In this document: piece by piece, positions 36,946 to 46,326 of the stretch
How positions within the stretch are numbered: the first letter of the stretch is position 1
How the letters are laid out: each line of letters begins with the position of its first letter
Assembly: GCA_963667815.1 (NCBI GenBank)
Contig: OY764021.1
From: Saccharicrinis sp963667815
GTDB lineage: Bacteria; Bacteroidota; Bacteroidia; Bacteroidales; Marinilabiliaceae
DNA length: 64,000 bases
Reading direction: 5' to 3' (one strand)
The notes under the pieces: model-generated
Seen by the model: only the letters and a program-made list of their open reading frames with translations
Told to the model about the DNA's origin: nothing
The model's database searches: none
Position numbers and translations under genes: made by a program

Positions 36946-39198
36946 TTATTTAAGCTCAATTTCTTTTGTAAACCATATATTATCACATGAATTTCCTATC
37001 ATAATTTGGTAGGAACCTGGTTGAACTTCCCATTGTGATTTTTCAACATTGTAGCTTGAAAGATCATCTTCTGATAACATGATTTTTATTTTTGATATCT
37101 CACCTTTTTTAAGCGTATTTGTTTTAGCAAAACCTTTGAGTTGTACTATACCTTCTGTATTTTTAATATAAACCTGAACAACCTCTTTTCCTTTAAAATC
37201 ACCTGTATTGGCAATAGTAATATCACATTCAAACGCTCCATTTCCTTTTGCAGAAACACTAATATCTCTTGCCTCAAATGAAGTATACGAAAGTCCAAAA
37301 CCAAAAGCAAAAGAAGGTTCTATTCCTTTTGCCAAATAATATTTATATCCTACTAGTAACCCTTCAGTATATTTTACCTCTTTGGGATCGGTGGATGGAT
37401 CTGGAAAATAAGTAGCAGAAGGTACATCTGTATATTTTTGAGGGAAAGTCATACTTAATTTCCCTGATGGAGAAACATCTCCTGCCAATATCTGAGTAAT
37501 AGCGGTTCCTGCTTCCTGTCCTGGTTGCCAAGTCAATAAAATAGCATCAGCATACGATTTCCAGGAGGCAGTTTCAACAACACCACCTACATTTAGTACA
37601 ACTATTAACTTCTTGTTTTTTGCATGAAATACTTTTGATAATTTTCGAAGCATATTTTGCTCTTCCTGGGTTAAAGCAAAATCATCTTGTATTTTTCTAT
37701 CTGCAAATTCACCTGAGGTTCTTGAAATAGTAAATAAGGCAATATCAGATGATGCAGCATATTTTTTTAAATCAGCAGTAGACCAGTCTTTTTCTTTTAA
37801 CATGATATCTGGTTGAAAATACGAAGACTTTTCTCCTACCCTTTGTTTCTCACTTTTTACATGCTCTTCATATAAACCTTTTAATTCTTTTGGAATGGTA
37901 TAACCTTGAGCTAACAGACCTTCGTTTAATGAAATAGTATAAGCTCTGTTTACGTTTCCACTTCCTGTACCTACAGCAATGGTTTGATATGTTCCTATTC
38001 CAAAGGCAGCAATATTTTTAATGTCTTTAGAAAAAGGAAGTGCTTCTTTTGTGTTTTTAAGAAGTACCATTCCTTCTAACGCAATCTGTTCTGCAATTTT
38101 AGCATGTGCCTTTAAATCCGGTGTTTCTGAATAAGGGTAATTTTTAAATCGTGGCGTTTTTTTAATTACTTCTAAAATACGCTCTACATTTCTATCTACC
38201 AATTTTTCATCCAATTCACCATTTTGAACGGCTTCTGCAATTTTTTGTGCGATATAAGAACTTCCCGGCATTAACAAGTCATTCCCTGCTATTACTTGTT
38301 TAAATCGGTCTCTACCTGCAAACCAATCGGTCATTACCAATCCATCAAAACCCCATGATTTTCTTAAAATAGAATCTAACAAAACAGGATTTTCAGAACA
38401 ATATACACCGTTAATTTTGTTGTAAGCCGACATAACCGTCCAGGGATGCGATTTTTTCACTGCAATCTCAAAGCCCTTTAAATAGGTTTCATGAAGCGTT
38501 TTTTCATCAATTTTAGCATCAATAGACATACGGTTGGTTTCATTATTATTAGCTGCAAAATGCTTAATTGAAGTACCAACTCCCATTGACTGAACACCAT
38601 TAACCATGGCCGCAGCCATTTCTCCTGAAATTAGAGGATCTTCTGAATAGTATTCAAAATTACGACCACCCAAAGGATTACGATGGATATTCAAAGCCGG
38701 AGCTAAAAGTACATCTACACCATACTCCAATGCTTCTTTTCCCATACACTCTCCAACTTTTCGCACGGTAGCCGTATCCCATGAACAGGCTAAAAGGGTT
38801 TCGATAGGGAAAGCGGTGGCATAATAGGTTTTAGAGGTATCCGGACGTTGAGGTGCAATACGCACTCCTGCTGGACCATCAGCCAAAACAATAGCTGGTA
38901 TTCCTAATCTCGGAATAGGATATGTTGTTCCTGCTGCTCCCGGAACAATTTGCTTAGTTTGCCCAACTACAGGTGGTTCTGAATTAAATAAGGTATCAGC
39001 TCCACCAAAACCTGATGGGTATCCCCGAGGAAACCCCGGGTCATTTCCCACCAGTACCTGAGCTTTTTCTTCCAATGTCATTGCTGCAATTACATCCTTA
39101 TTTGAACTTTTACCCAATTCAATTTTTTGAGGACTGCAACTGGCAATAACAAATACTCCTAATAACAAATAAATATTCTTTCGGCTTACTAACTTCAT
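36946..39198 (-). CDS. GH3 beta-glucosidase lipoprotein
   Basis: A 750-residue lipoprotein (VFVIASC, Cys 21). GH3 features: LADGPAGVRI, APALNIHRNPLGGRNFEYYSEDP, GTSIKHFAANNNETNR and the nucleophile Asp about 291 in DGLVMTDWF. The C-terminal domain (EGMVLLKNTKEALPF) and fibronectin-III-like tail (FAFGFGLSYTSFEA) are present. It belongs to a different GH3 subgroup from the 31225 enzyme, and its substrate may be longer or differently linked glucans. It is first gene of the operon, with shared PUL element copy 2 about 210 nt upstream. Confidence 0.93.
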   Translation of the reverse strand: MKLVSRKNIYLLLGVFVIASCSPQKIELGKSSNKDVIAAMTLEEKAQVLVGNDPGFPRGYPSGFGGADTLFNSEPPVVGQTKQIVPGAAGTTYPIPRLGIPAIVLADGPAGVRIAPQRPDTSKTYYATAFPIETLLACSWDTATVRKVGECMGKEALEYGVDVLLAPALNIHRNPLGGRNFEYYSEDPLISGEMAAAMVNGVQSMGVGTSIKHFAANNNETNRMSIDAKIDEKTLHETYLKGFEIAVKKSHPWTVMSAYNKINGVYCSENPVLLDSILRKSWGFDGLVMTDWFAGRDRFKQVIAGNDLLMPGSSYIAQKIAEAVQNGELDEKLVDRNVERILEVIKKTPRFKNYPYSETPDLKAHAKIAEQIALEGMVLLKNTKEALPFSKDIKNIAAFGIGTYQTIAVGTGSGNVNRAYTISLNEGLLAQGYTIPKELKGLYEEHVKSEKQRVGEKSSYFQPDIMLKEKDWSTADLKKYAASSDIALFTISRTSGEFADRKIQDDFALTQEEQNMLRKLSKVFHAKNKKLIVVLNVGGVVETASWKSYADAILLTWQPGQEAGTAITQILAGDVSPSGKLSMTFPQKYTDVPSATYFPDPSTDPKEVKYTEGLLVGYKYYLAKGIEPSFAFGFGLSYTSFEARDISVSAKGNGAFECDITIANTGDFKGKEVVQVYIKNTEGIVQLKGFAKTNTLKKGEISKIKIMLSEDDLSSYNVEKSQWEVQPGSYQIMIGNSCDNIWFTKEIELK

Positions 39199-39410
39199 CT
39201 GTTTATATTTTAAAAATGTTTAGTTAGAGCTAAAATGAAAGCCTTTAACTTTATATAGTATTACATTCAATTTAGCTCTTTACATCTGCTCTATTTCCAA
39301 TATCAATTTCTCATTATTTAAAACGCTATAGAGCAAATCGCTCCATATTTATATTTATAAATGAATCTTTAAAATCTCCATTTTATTCCGCAGCCACAAT
39401 TAAGATTGCT

Positions 39411-39478
39411 TAACATGTGATTACGTTTATTAGTAAGTTTTAACGGATAATACACACAGTTGAAAATCAACTTTTTTT
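39411..39478 (-). promoter_or_regulatory. Shared PUL regulatory element, copy 2 (upstream of GH3 operon)
   Basis: Plus-strand reading: block 1 GTGATTAC plus GTTTATTAGTAAGT (39417-39438), 13 nt, block 2 ACACACAGTTGAAAATCAAC (39452-39471), then a T-run. In this copy GTTGA-AAA-TCAAC is a perfect palindrome. Same spacing as copies 1 and 3. Confidence 0.75.
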
Positions 39479-39484
39479 GATAAT

Positions 39485-39915
39485 TATAATATGTAGTTAC
39501 TGTATGATTATTTTTTGTTCATAACATCAGCACTTATGATATAGGTTTTAGTATCTATATTTGAAAACATGAAAGTTTCCTTTCTTTTAGTGTATGGCAT
39601 TATATTTAACCCGCAATATGCATTAGACCATCTATTACACATTGAAATTACTTCAAAACAAGACACTTCGTTACTTCACTTCAACTCACCAGAACGATGC
39701 TATGACTCGTTTCAGTAAAGCCTTGTTTTATGGCACTATCAATGTTCATTACGAAGTTCTAATACATAATCCGAGTTTAATTACCAAATTAGTTGTTGAT
39801 TATAAATTGGGTATAAATAACTTAGGTAATATCAAAAAGACGTATCAATTGGTCTTGACTGTAATGGACCAGAATATTACAATTCGTTTTTGTTTCAATT
39901 ACATTGTGGATAATG
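39485..39915. other. Intergenic stretch, no convincing gene
   Basis: A plus-strand frame (39642-39959) starts at TTG, or at an in-frame ATG further in. It shows no signal, domain or family resemblance and runs into the 3' hairpin of SusD3. I do not call it. Nothing else is recognised. Confidence 0.5.
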
Positions 39916-39916
39916 C

Positions 39917-39947
39917 AATCCTGATGCTTTTGATATGCACCAGGATT
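39917..39947 (-). terminator. 3' hairpin of the SusC3-SusD3 operon (no T-run)
   Basis: AATCCTG and TGC pair with GCA and CAGGATT around a 9-nt loop; on the minus strand the single interruption is a G-T pair. It starts 15 nt past the SusD3 stop. No T-tract follows, so it may stabilise the mRNA end rather than terminate. Confidence 0.45.
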
Positions 39948-39962
39948 ACAACTTATTAATAT

Positions 39963-41477
39963 TTAATAACCATCATTTTGAGTTAACAATGGATTGATTT
40001 CAATTTGCCCATTAGGAATTGGAAATAAAAGTCGGTGTGCATCAAACTGATATGAGTCAGCTGATGGATAAACTCCTTCAGGATAATAGTAAGCCTTTGG
40101 ATTAGCCAACACTTTAGCGCACTGAGCTTGCATTACCTGAGTAGCTCTTCCTGTTCTAACCAAGTCTAACCAACGTTTGTTTTCAAAGGCTAATTCAAAT
40201 TGTCTTTCAAGCATAATAGCATCTCTCAGCTCAGCTTGATCAGCAATAGCAAGTTCAGATAATCCAGTTCTGGAATGTGCATGAACAGCATTTAAATACG
40301 ATAAGGCTTCTCCTGATCTACCTCCTTGTTCATTAACCGCTTCAGCTAACATTAAAAGTACTTCTGCATATCTGTATACCGGCCAGTCTTCATCACAATG
40401 AGGGAATATTTCACATCCATGAGAAAACTTCTTCACATAAGGTTGATTTTCATAGATTTCTCCTGTAAAAAATGCAATTGAAGCTTCAAATCGTAAATCA
40501 TTTACATCAAATAAATCAACCAGATCAGGTGTTGGTGCATTCCATCCTGCATATTGATTATTTCCACTATTTTCGGGATAACCTTCAAGAACACCAGGAC
40601 TGCTTAATGAAGGTAAAAAGTTCACACCAAAATAACTGGATGTTCCCTTGGTATCATCTGCTGCATACTGAACCTCGAAGATCATTTCATTATTATTCTT
40701 GTTTGAAGGATTAAAAATTGAGGCATAATCATCCATTAAAGAATAACCGGTTACATTTAACAAGGCATCTTCTGCATTAGCCCACTCTTCCAAAACCAGG
40801 TAAACATTTCCTAATAAAGTATAAGCTGCACCGTTTGCTACATAACCCGTTGCTTGCTCTCCAACAGAAGGCAATAATCTTGCAGCTTCAGTAGCATCTT
40901 TAATTATTTGCTCATAAACTGCACTGGCACTTGTTCTTCCTACAATGGTTTCATCATAGGTAGTTGGTGCTTCAATTACCAAGGGAACATCTCCAAAATA
41001 CTGCACCAGGTCAAAATAAGCAAATGCTCTCAAAAACAAGGCTTGTCCCTTGTAATTATTTCGGGCACTTTCACTAATATCAGCCTCATCAACGCGAGCT
41101 AAAATCTGATTTGCTCTACCAATGATGATATAGTTATTGGAGTATTTTGTAGAAATTCCTCCTCCATTAGAGTCATCAATAAATTGATCAATATACTCTC
41201 GATCAGCATACCCCCGGTTGTTCATGTTATACATAAAACAAGTGTGATCTGAGCGCATTTCTCCCATAGCCCATGCGCCATAATCAGCTACTCCATTTCC
41301 GTATAAGGTTCGTAAAGGAACATACATTCCTACATTAGCCAATTCAAAATCGGACTCTGTTTGATAAAAACTTTCAGCTGATACTTTGGTCTCATCCAGA
41401 TTTGTTAAATATTCATCATTACATGATGAAAAACAAAGTGAACCAACTATTAATGATGTTAATATATATTGTTTCAT
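39963..41477 (-). CDS. SusD/RagB-family glycan-binding lipoprotein (SusD3)
   Basis: The start at 41477 gives MKQYILTSLIVGSLCFSSC, a clean lipoprotein signal; the Met at 41519 would add a 14-residue unlikely extension. Motifs: GQALFLRAFAYFDLVQYFGDVPLVIEAP, YRYAEVLLMLAEAVNEQGGRS, ERQFELAFENKRWLDLVRTGRA and HRLLFPIPNGQIEINP. It is clearly a paralogue of SusD1 (10262), so the SusC1D1 and SusC3D3 pairs arose by duplication or separate capture of related systems. Confidence 0.95.
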   Translation of the reverse strand: MKQYILTSLIVGSLCFSSCNDEYLTNLDETKVSAESFYQTESDFELANVGMYVPLRTLYGNGVADYGAWAMGEMRSDHTCFMYNMNNRGYADREYIDQFIDDSNGGGISTKYSNNYIIIGRANQILARVDEADISESARNNYKGQALFLRAFAYFDLVQYFGDVPLVIEAPTTYDETIVGRTSASAVYEQIIKDATEAARLLPSVGEQATGYVANGAAYTLLGNVYLVLEEWANAEDALLNVTGYSLMDDYASIFNPSNKNNNEMIFEVQYAADDTKGTSSYFGVNFLPSLSSPGVLEGYPENSGNNQYAGWNAPTPDLVDLFDVNDLRFEASIAFFTGEIYENQPYVKKFSHGCEIFPHCDEDWPVYRYAEVLLMLAEAVNEQGGRSGEALSYLNAVHAHSRTGLSELAIADQAELRDAIMLERQFELAFENKRWLDLVRTGRATQVMQAQCAKVLANPKAYYYPEGVYPSADSYQFDAHRLLFPIPNGQIEINPLLTQNDGY

Positions 41478-41630
41478 ATGTCTAAAATTTGCTTTTAATT
41501 GCCATATGGAACTCGCCATGAAAATAATTATCGTCTTAGGTGTTGATACATTCTCATGGCTTGTTACATGTGTATAAATTTTATAACTACGAGAACTTGA
41601 TAGCTCTTTATTTTTAATATTCTGAATCTT

Positions 41631-44600
41631 TTATAAAGTCACATTTAGTCCAACAGTAAATGTTCTTGGCACTGGGTAAGTGGTATAATCCACTCCTGAA
41701 TCGATTCCTCCTGCAGAAGAAACTTCGGGATTATTTCCAGGGTAATCAGTAAATACATAAGCCTGCTGAATACTTCCGTAAACTCTTAAGTTTTTAACAA
41801 CCTTACCTCGGATTGGCAATTTATAACCAAGCGTAATATTTTTAATTGTAAAGTAACTACCATCGTAAACATATTTAGAACTCATCCAATCACGTTCCTG
41901 CCCTGTTGTTCCGGCAATTACCTTACCATATCGTCCATCACCGGGATTTTCAGGTGACCTCCAACGTCTGTCAACAGCTTTATAAGCATTAAAAGCTCCA
42001 TCTAAGTTTGTTGTAAAACGTTCCTGATAATTAATAATATCATGACCAAAAGCACCAGAACATACAATCGACAAATCAAAATTCTTATATGAAAAGCTAT
42101 TGGTAAACCCTAGAGTAAAATCAGGAGCGGCCTGTCCAATTACAGTTTGATCTCTGTTATCATTAGTTACTTTACCATCACCGTCAATATCCGCATATTT
42201 AACTGTTCCAACTTGTGCTCCATCATGATGAGGAGAATTATCAAAGTCTTCCTGATTCATATATACACCTTCCCATTTCAATCCGTATAATTGACCGATT
42301 GGTTGGCCAACTTCTGTAATGGATGCACCACCATAAATTGCCGCATTAGCAGTACCAAGTGCAACAGCTTTATTACGAGCAAATGCTATATTAAAATTGG
42401 TAGTCCAATTAAATTTACCAACCATATTTTTGGTCGTTAGAGCAAATTCATGTCCCCAAAACTCAAACTCACCAATATTGGTAATGTAATTAAAAAATCC
42501 AGACGAGATAGGAATAGATACAGAATACAATAAATCTTCAGTATTACGTTTGTAATAATCGTAACTTAAATAAATTCTGTCGTTATACAAACCAATATCA
42601 GCACCTAAATCAATTTCAGTAGTGGTTTCCCACCCTAGTTCTGTGTTATTTAAACCTTCCATACTTTTCCCGTTGGTATAAATACCATTTACAGGATTGT
42701 TGGTTTCTGTCATATTTGCATATTGTGTATAGTTACCAATATTATTATTACCGGTAACACCATAACTGGCACGTAGCTTTAAGAAAGATACTTTTTCAAA
42801 CTTCTTCATAAAGTTTTCTTCTGTAACTACCCAACCCACTGAAGCTGAAGGGAAAGTACCCCAACGATTATCTGAACCAAAACGGGATGAACCATCTCTA
42901 CGAAAAGCTACAGAAACAATATACTTACCATTGTAATCGTAGTTAAGACGACCTAATACAGACATTAATGACCACTCTTCAATATCAGTAGATCCAGTAA
43001 TTGTTGTTGCTGCATTAAACGTTTTCACATCGTTATTTGCATATCCTCTGGCTGTAAATGATCCGCTTTCTCCATAAGCACTTTGAGCTGAGGTACCAAA
43101 TAAAACTTCGAAATTATGCCCTCCTGATAAAGTCTTTTGATACGTAGCGGTATTTTCCCATAACCATGAATATCCGAAATTACTTCCATGAGTAGCATAA
43201 ATTCTGTTTGCATCAGATTCTGTTGGAGGATCAAAAATACCACCTGCTGTTGATGGATGCCAGTAATCAGATGTACTATTTGCTAAATCTATACCTCCAG
43301 AAGTTTTAATAGTCAAACCTTTTACTGGTTTATATTCAAAAAAAGCAGTTGACATAAGGCCTATATTCTTACCTTTATTTTCAACTTCTTTCACTTGTCG
43401 GTACCAGTTTGGTCCTGCAGAAGCACCATAAGGATTATATCCCCAGTTACCGGCATCAATTGGAAGTGTACCATCTGCATTTTTATATGGCGCTAAAGGT
43501 GACGTTAATAATGCACCTTGTACCACACTTGGTGTTTCATACCAGGTTCCATCACTTTGAGGAGATTTATTGGTTGTAATTGTGTTAGCTACATTAACAC
43601 CTATTGTCATTTTATCATTGAATTTATATTCTGAATTTACCCTCAATGAATACCGTTTATAATCAGAATTTAAAAGTACCCCTTGTTGGTTAAAGAAACC
43701 TCCAACTACTGAGGATTTAAACTTATCTTTACTTGCACTGTAGGATACAGAATAATTTTCAATAACAGCATTACGGGTAACAACATCAAACCAATCCGTT
43801 CCTTTTCCATATTGTTCCGGGTTCTGGAATGCTTCAGGTACAGCCCAACCATTTTCTTCTGCAATTTCCTTTTTAAACCTTGCAAACTCCGTGGCATTCA
43901 TCATATCCGGTTTGGTTTCTTCAGGAATAACCTGAACACCACGGTACATATTTACAGAAAGTTGTGACTGACCAGCTTTTGCTTGTTTAGTGGTTATCAT
44001 TACCACACCATTGGCAGCACGAGACCCATACAACGCTGTTGAAGAAGCATCTTTTAAAACTGAAATACTTTCTATTTCATCAGGGTTAATATTGGCAATA
44101 TCCCCTGTAATAGGAAAACCATCCACTACATATAAAGGATCATTACCTGCATTAATAGAAGCCTGACCACGAACACGAATAGACATACCCTGTCCTGGAA
44201 TTCCTGTTGTTTGATTAATCTGTACACCAGCTAATTTACCTTGTACTTTTTGAGTTAACTGAGCAGTGGGTATATCATCCAATTCTTCAGTCTCCAGACT
44301 TTGTACCGCACCTGTTACATTTCTTTTAGATAGTTTACCATATCCAACCGCAATCACTTCATCTAATCCTATAGTTTCCTGATTTAATGAAACATTGATC
44401 ACACTTTCACCTGAAATAATAATTTCCTGTGATTTCATTCCAATAAACGAAAATACCAAAGTTGCACCTTGAGGAACATCTGAGATTGTATATTTACCGT
44501 CTATATCGGTTATCGTTCCTATAGTTGATCCTTTTAAAACTACAGATACTCCTGGTATTACTTCTCCTTTATCATCGGAAACAACACCAGTAATTGTCAT

Positions 44601-44786
44601 TAATTGCTGGTTCATTTCTTTATTATTTTTACTATTATTGGACACTCTTGCTTTTTGTGTATCCGATAATTCTGCAAATGTATTTGCAACTCCAAGAATT
44701 AAAAGCAAAACAACGATTCGCATCATTCTGAAGATTTTTTTTAGGGCATACGAGTCCCATACCCATAATAAATGGATTTTTTTCAT
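41631..44786 (-). CDS. SusC/RagA TonB-dependent transporter (SusC3)
   Basis: 1051 residues from Met 44786; internal Mets (MMRIVVLLLILGVANTFA) directly before the signal could be the true start. Domains: carboxypeptidase-regulatory-like (MTITGVVSDDKGEVIPGVSV), TonB/plug (AVGYGKLSKRNVTGAVQSL, IRVRGQASINAGNDPLYVVDG) and a beta-barrel ending VGLNVTL. It lacks the STN domain of its relative SusC1, so it probably does not signal to an anti-sigma factor. It has a long leader: an antisense-oriented terminator 43 nt upstream and shared element copy 3 about 375 nt upstream. Confidence 0.95.
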   Translation of the reverse strand: MKKIHLLWVWDSYALKKIFRMMRIVVLLLILGVANTFAELSDTQKARVSNNSKNNKEMNQQLMTITGVVSDDKGEVIPGVSVVLKGSTIGTITDIDGKYTISDVPQGATLVFSFIGMKSQEIIISGESVINVSLNQETIGLDEVIAVGYGKLSKRNVTGAVQSLETEELDDIPTAQLTQKVQGKLAGVQINQTTGIPGQGMSIRVRGQASINAGNDPLYVVDGFPITGDIANINPDEIESISVLKDASSTALYGSRAANGVVMITTKQAKAGQSQLSVNMYRGVQVIPEETKPDMMNATEFARFKKEIAEENGWAVPEAFQNPEQYGKGTDWFDVVTRNAVIENYSVSYSASKDKFKSSVVGGFFNQQGVLLNSDYKRYSLRVNSEYKFNDKMTIGVNVANTITTNKSPQSDGTWYETPSVVQGALLTSPLAPYKNADGTLPIDAGNWGYNPYGASAGPNWYRQVKEVENKGKNIGLMSTAFFEYKPVKGLTIKTSGGIDLANSTSDYWHPSTAGGIFDPPTESDANRIYATHGSNFGYSWLWENTATYQKTLSGGHNFEVLFGTSAQSAYGESGSFTARGYANNDVKTFNAATTITGSTDIEEWSLMSVLGRLNYDYNGKYIVSVAFRRDGSSRFGSDNRWGTFPSASVGWVVTEENFMKKFEKVSFLKLRASYGVTGNNNIGNYTQYANMTETNNPVNGIYTNGKSMEGLNNTELGWETTTEIDLGADIGLYNDRIYLSYDYYKRNTEDLLYSVSIPISSGFFNYITNIGEFEFWGHEFALTTKNMVGKFNWTTNFNIAFARNKAVALGTANAAIYGGASITEVGQPIGQLYGLKWEGVYMNQEDFDNSPHHDGAQVGTVKYADIDGDGKVTNDNRDQTVIGQAAPDFTLGFTNSFSYKNFDLSIVCSGAFGHDIINYQERFTTNLDGAFNAYKAVDRRWRSPENPGDGRYGKVIAGTTGQERDWMSSKYVYDGSYFTIKNITLGYKLPIRGKVVKNLRVYGSIQQAYVFTDYPGNNPEVSSAGGIDSGVDYTTYPVPRTFTVGLNVTL

Positions 44787-44828
44787 AAATTTGTAATGTT
44801 TAATGTGAACGAATAAAAAACTCTTTTT

Positions 44829-44862
44829 CAGGGAATTGTTGCCGCAATTCCCTGTTTTTTTT
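44829..44862 (+). terminator. Strong plus-strand terminator just upstream of susC3 (antisense orientation)
   Basis: A 10-bp stem CAGGGAATTG / CAATTCCCTG with a 6-nt loop is followed by eight T on the plus strand. No plus-strand gene ends here. The minus-strand reading has no T-run, so it does not serve susC3. It could end an antisense RNA that starts inside susC3. Confidence 0.75.
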
Positions 44863-45158
44863 CTAGGGATATCTTAGAGGTTTCATTGTTAGTTTTTTCA
44901 TAGTTTTTTCATTTCTCTATAATTAACATTGAGATGCCAGCTAATTACTCAATATTAATTACATGTTACTTTAACTATCTTTTATTTCTACTATATATTT
45001 TCTGGTATATTTTCCGTTAACAACCATCTTTCGTTTTCTACTTCATATCTTAGAGACGTTGTACGTACCAATAATTTTGTTAATAAATTCACCATCAAAT
45101 ACTGCCTTTAAATAATTGTTAAAATCTCCCCTTATTATTTGTTTCTTATAAAACACGA

Positions 45159-45229
45159 TTAATAAGTGGTTACATTTATTAGTAAGTTTTAACAAATAAT
45201 ACACACAGTTGAAATTCACTTTTTTTTTA
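45159..45229 (-). promoter_or_regulatory. Shared PUL regulatory element, copy 3 (upstream of SusC3D3)
   Basis: Plus-strand reading: block 1 GTGGTTAC plus ATTTATTAGTAAGT (45166-45187), 13 nt, block 2 ACACACAGTTGAAATTCAC (from 45201), then a long T-run. The spacer TTTAACAAATAAT is nearly the same as in copy 2. Confidence 0.75.
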
Positions 45230-45401
45230 TTTTTTTTTTTAATCTGTCCCAAATAGAAAAAGATTACCCTCATTTAAGAGGTTCAACATTGCCCTCAGTC
45301 AATGCACAAATGGAGTTGGGTCTGGGTGATCCCCCTTTTTAAAAGAAATATTTTAGGTAGTAATGAAATAGAATTGAAAAGTTCGTATTGGTATTACATA
45401 A

Positions 45402-45436
45402 AAAAGCCACTGTCAAATGTTCTGACAGTGGCTTTT
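45402..45436 (-). terminator. Bidirectional hairpin terminator
   Basis: A perfect 14-bp stem AAAAGCCACTGTCA / TGACAGTGGCTTTT with a 7-nt loop. On the minus strand six T follow, as expected for ending transcription from the sigma/transposase remnants before the susC3 promoter. Confidence 0.85.
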
Positions 45437-45558
45437 CTATTGACTTATATCAAATTGATTTATTGTCCTTTAATATAGAGATACAATATACCATTGCTCT
45501 TCAAAGCTAAATCATTTCAAAATGAATAGTAGGATTTGTAATCCGATCCATTATTCTA

Positions 45559-45719
45559 ATTAGTATTTGCAAGAAAACTCCAAATACTGCGTTACTCTCG
45601 TTTTTGAAACAGTCATTTACAATTAGTATACTCCTTGGTTTCTAAAACTTCATAAGCCTTGTCGTGGACATTTTATTATCTAAGACTTAAATTCCCGAAG
45701 TTTTCTTGCAACCACTAAT
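45559..45719. repeat. Inverted-repeat element beside the transposase remnant
   Basis: ATTAGTATTTGCAAGAAAACT (45559-45579) and its near-complement at 45699-45719 (AGTTTTCTTGCAACCACTAAT) bound 119 nt of non-coding DNA; 19 of 21 positions pair. It ends 7 nt from the Y1 transposase pseudogene. This resembles a miniature element mobilised by a REP-associated transposase. Confidence 0.65.
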
Positions 45720-45725
45720 TATAGG

Positions 45726-46250
45726 TTAAAACGCTTGTGTCTCCAAAATAACGTCCAATAAATAAGGCAACTCGGTATAAGTATTTACTGAGCTAAACAG
45801 GTAATCTTCAGCATTGCATACAATCATATTTTCAACGGAATTTTGATGTATATAATGGATTTTCTGATCAAAGAATTTATTGCTATAAATCACTTCGGCG
45901 TGATTACCATCTTGCCATACTTTATAAGTTTGGTTTCTTTTTAAGTTTTCGCAATAATTTTTATACAGATCAAGCACCCATTCCCGACGACCTTCAGGTT
46001 CTTCTTTAATCTGTTTTATAATTTTTTTAGATGTAAACTTTATAAAATCTCTTAGAATATCGGTTAATACATATCCTTCTGTCGCTTAACAAATAATATG
46101 CAAATGGCTACTCATCAAACCCCAACCGTAAATCTCGAAACTTTTATTCTGCTGACAATATTGTAATGAATCAACAATAAGCATTTTATGGTTCTTATGG
46201 GCAAAAATATCTATCCAGCCTACTGTAATCATGGTTACAAAGTAGGCTGA
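45726..46250 (-). pseudogene. REP-associated / IS200-type Y1 transposase, broken
   Basis: The minus-strand frame reads from AYFVTMITVGWIDIF through SSHLHIIC, then a TAA stop at 46087-46089, and continues in frame as ATEGYVLTDILRDFIKFTSKK to WQDGNHAEVIYSNKFFDQKIHYIHQNSVENMIV and LETQAF. This is the layout of REP-associated tyrosine transposases (HLH is the HUH metal motif; the C-terminal YIHQN block is typical). The first ten or so residues are missing behind an upstream in-frame stop (46251-46253). One internal stop and the lost start make it inactive. Confidence 0.85.
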
Positions 46251-46326
46251 CTAGTTATCAAATATTTTGTATTTATCAGATTATTCTGGCCTATGGGGGT
46301 AATTGTTTTAGGTATTGCATATTTGC

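Noticed and set aside
39642..39959. 105-codon plus-strand frame
   Set aside because: TTG start, no signal or domain, lies in a regulatory intergenic region and crosses the 3' hairpin of SusD3.
45043..45273. 76-codon minus-strand frame upstream of SusC3
   Set aside because: It lies over shared regulatory element copy 3 and a poly-T tract; the translation is lysine/asparagine-rich noise.
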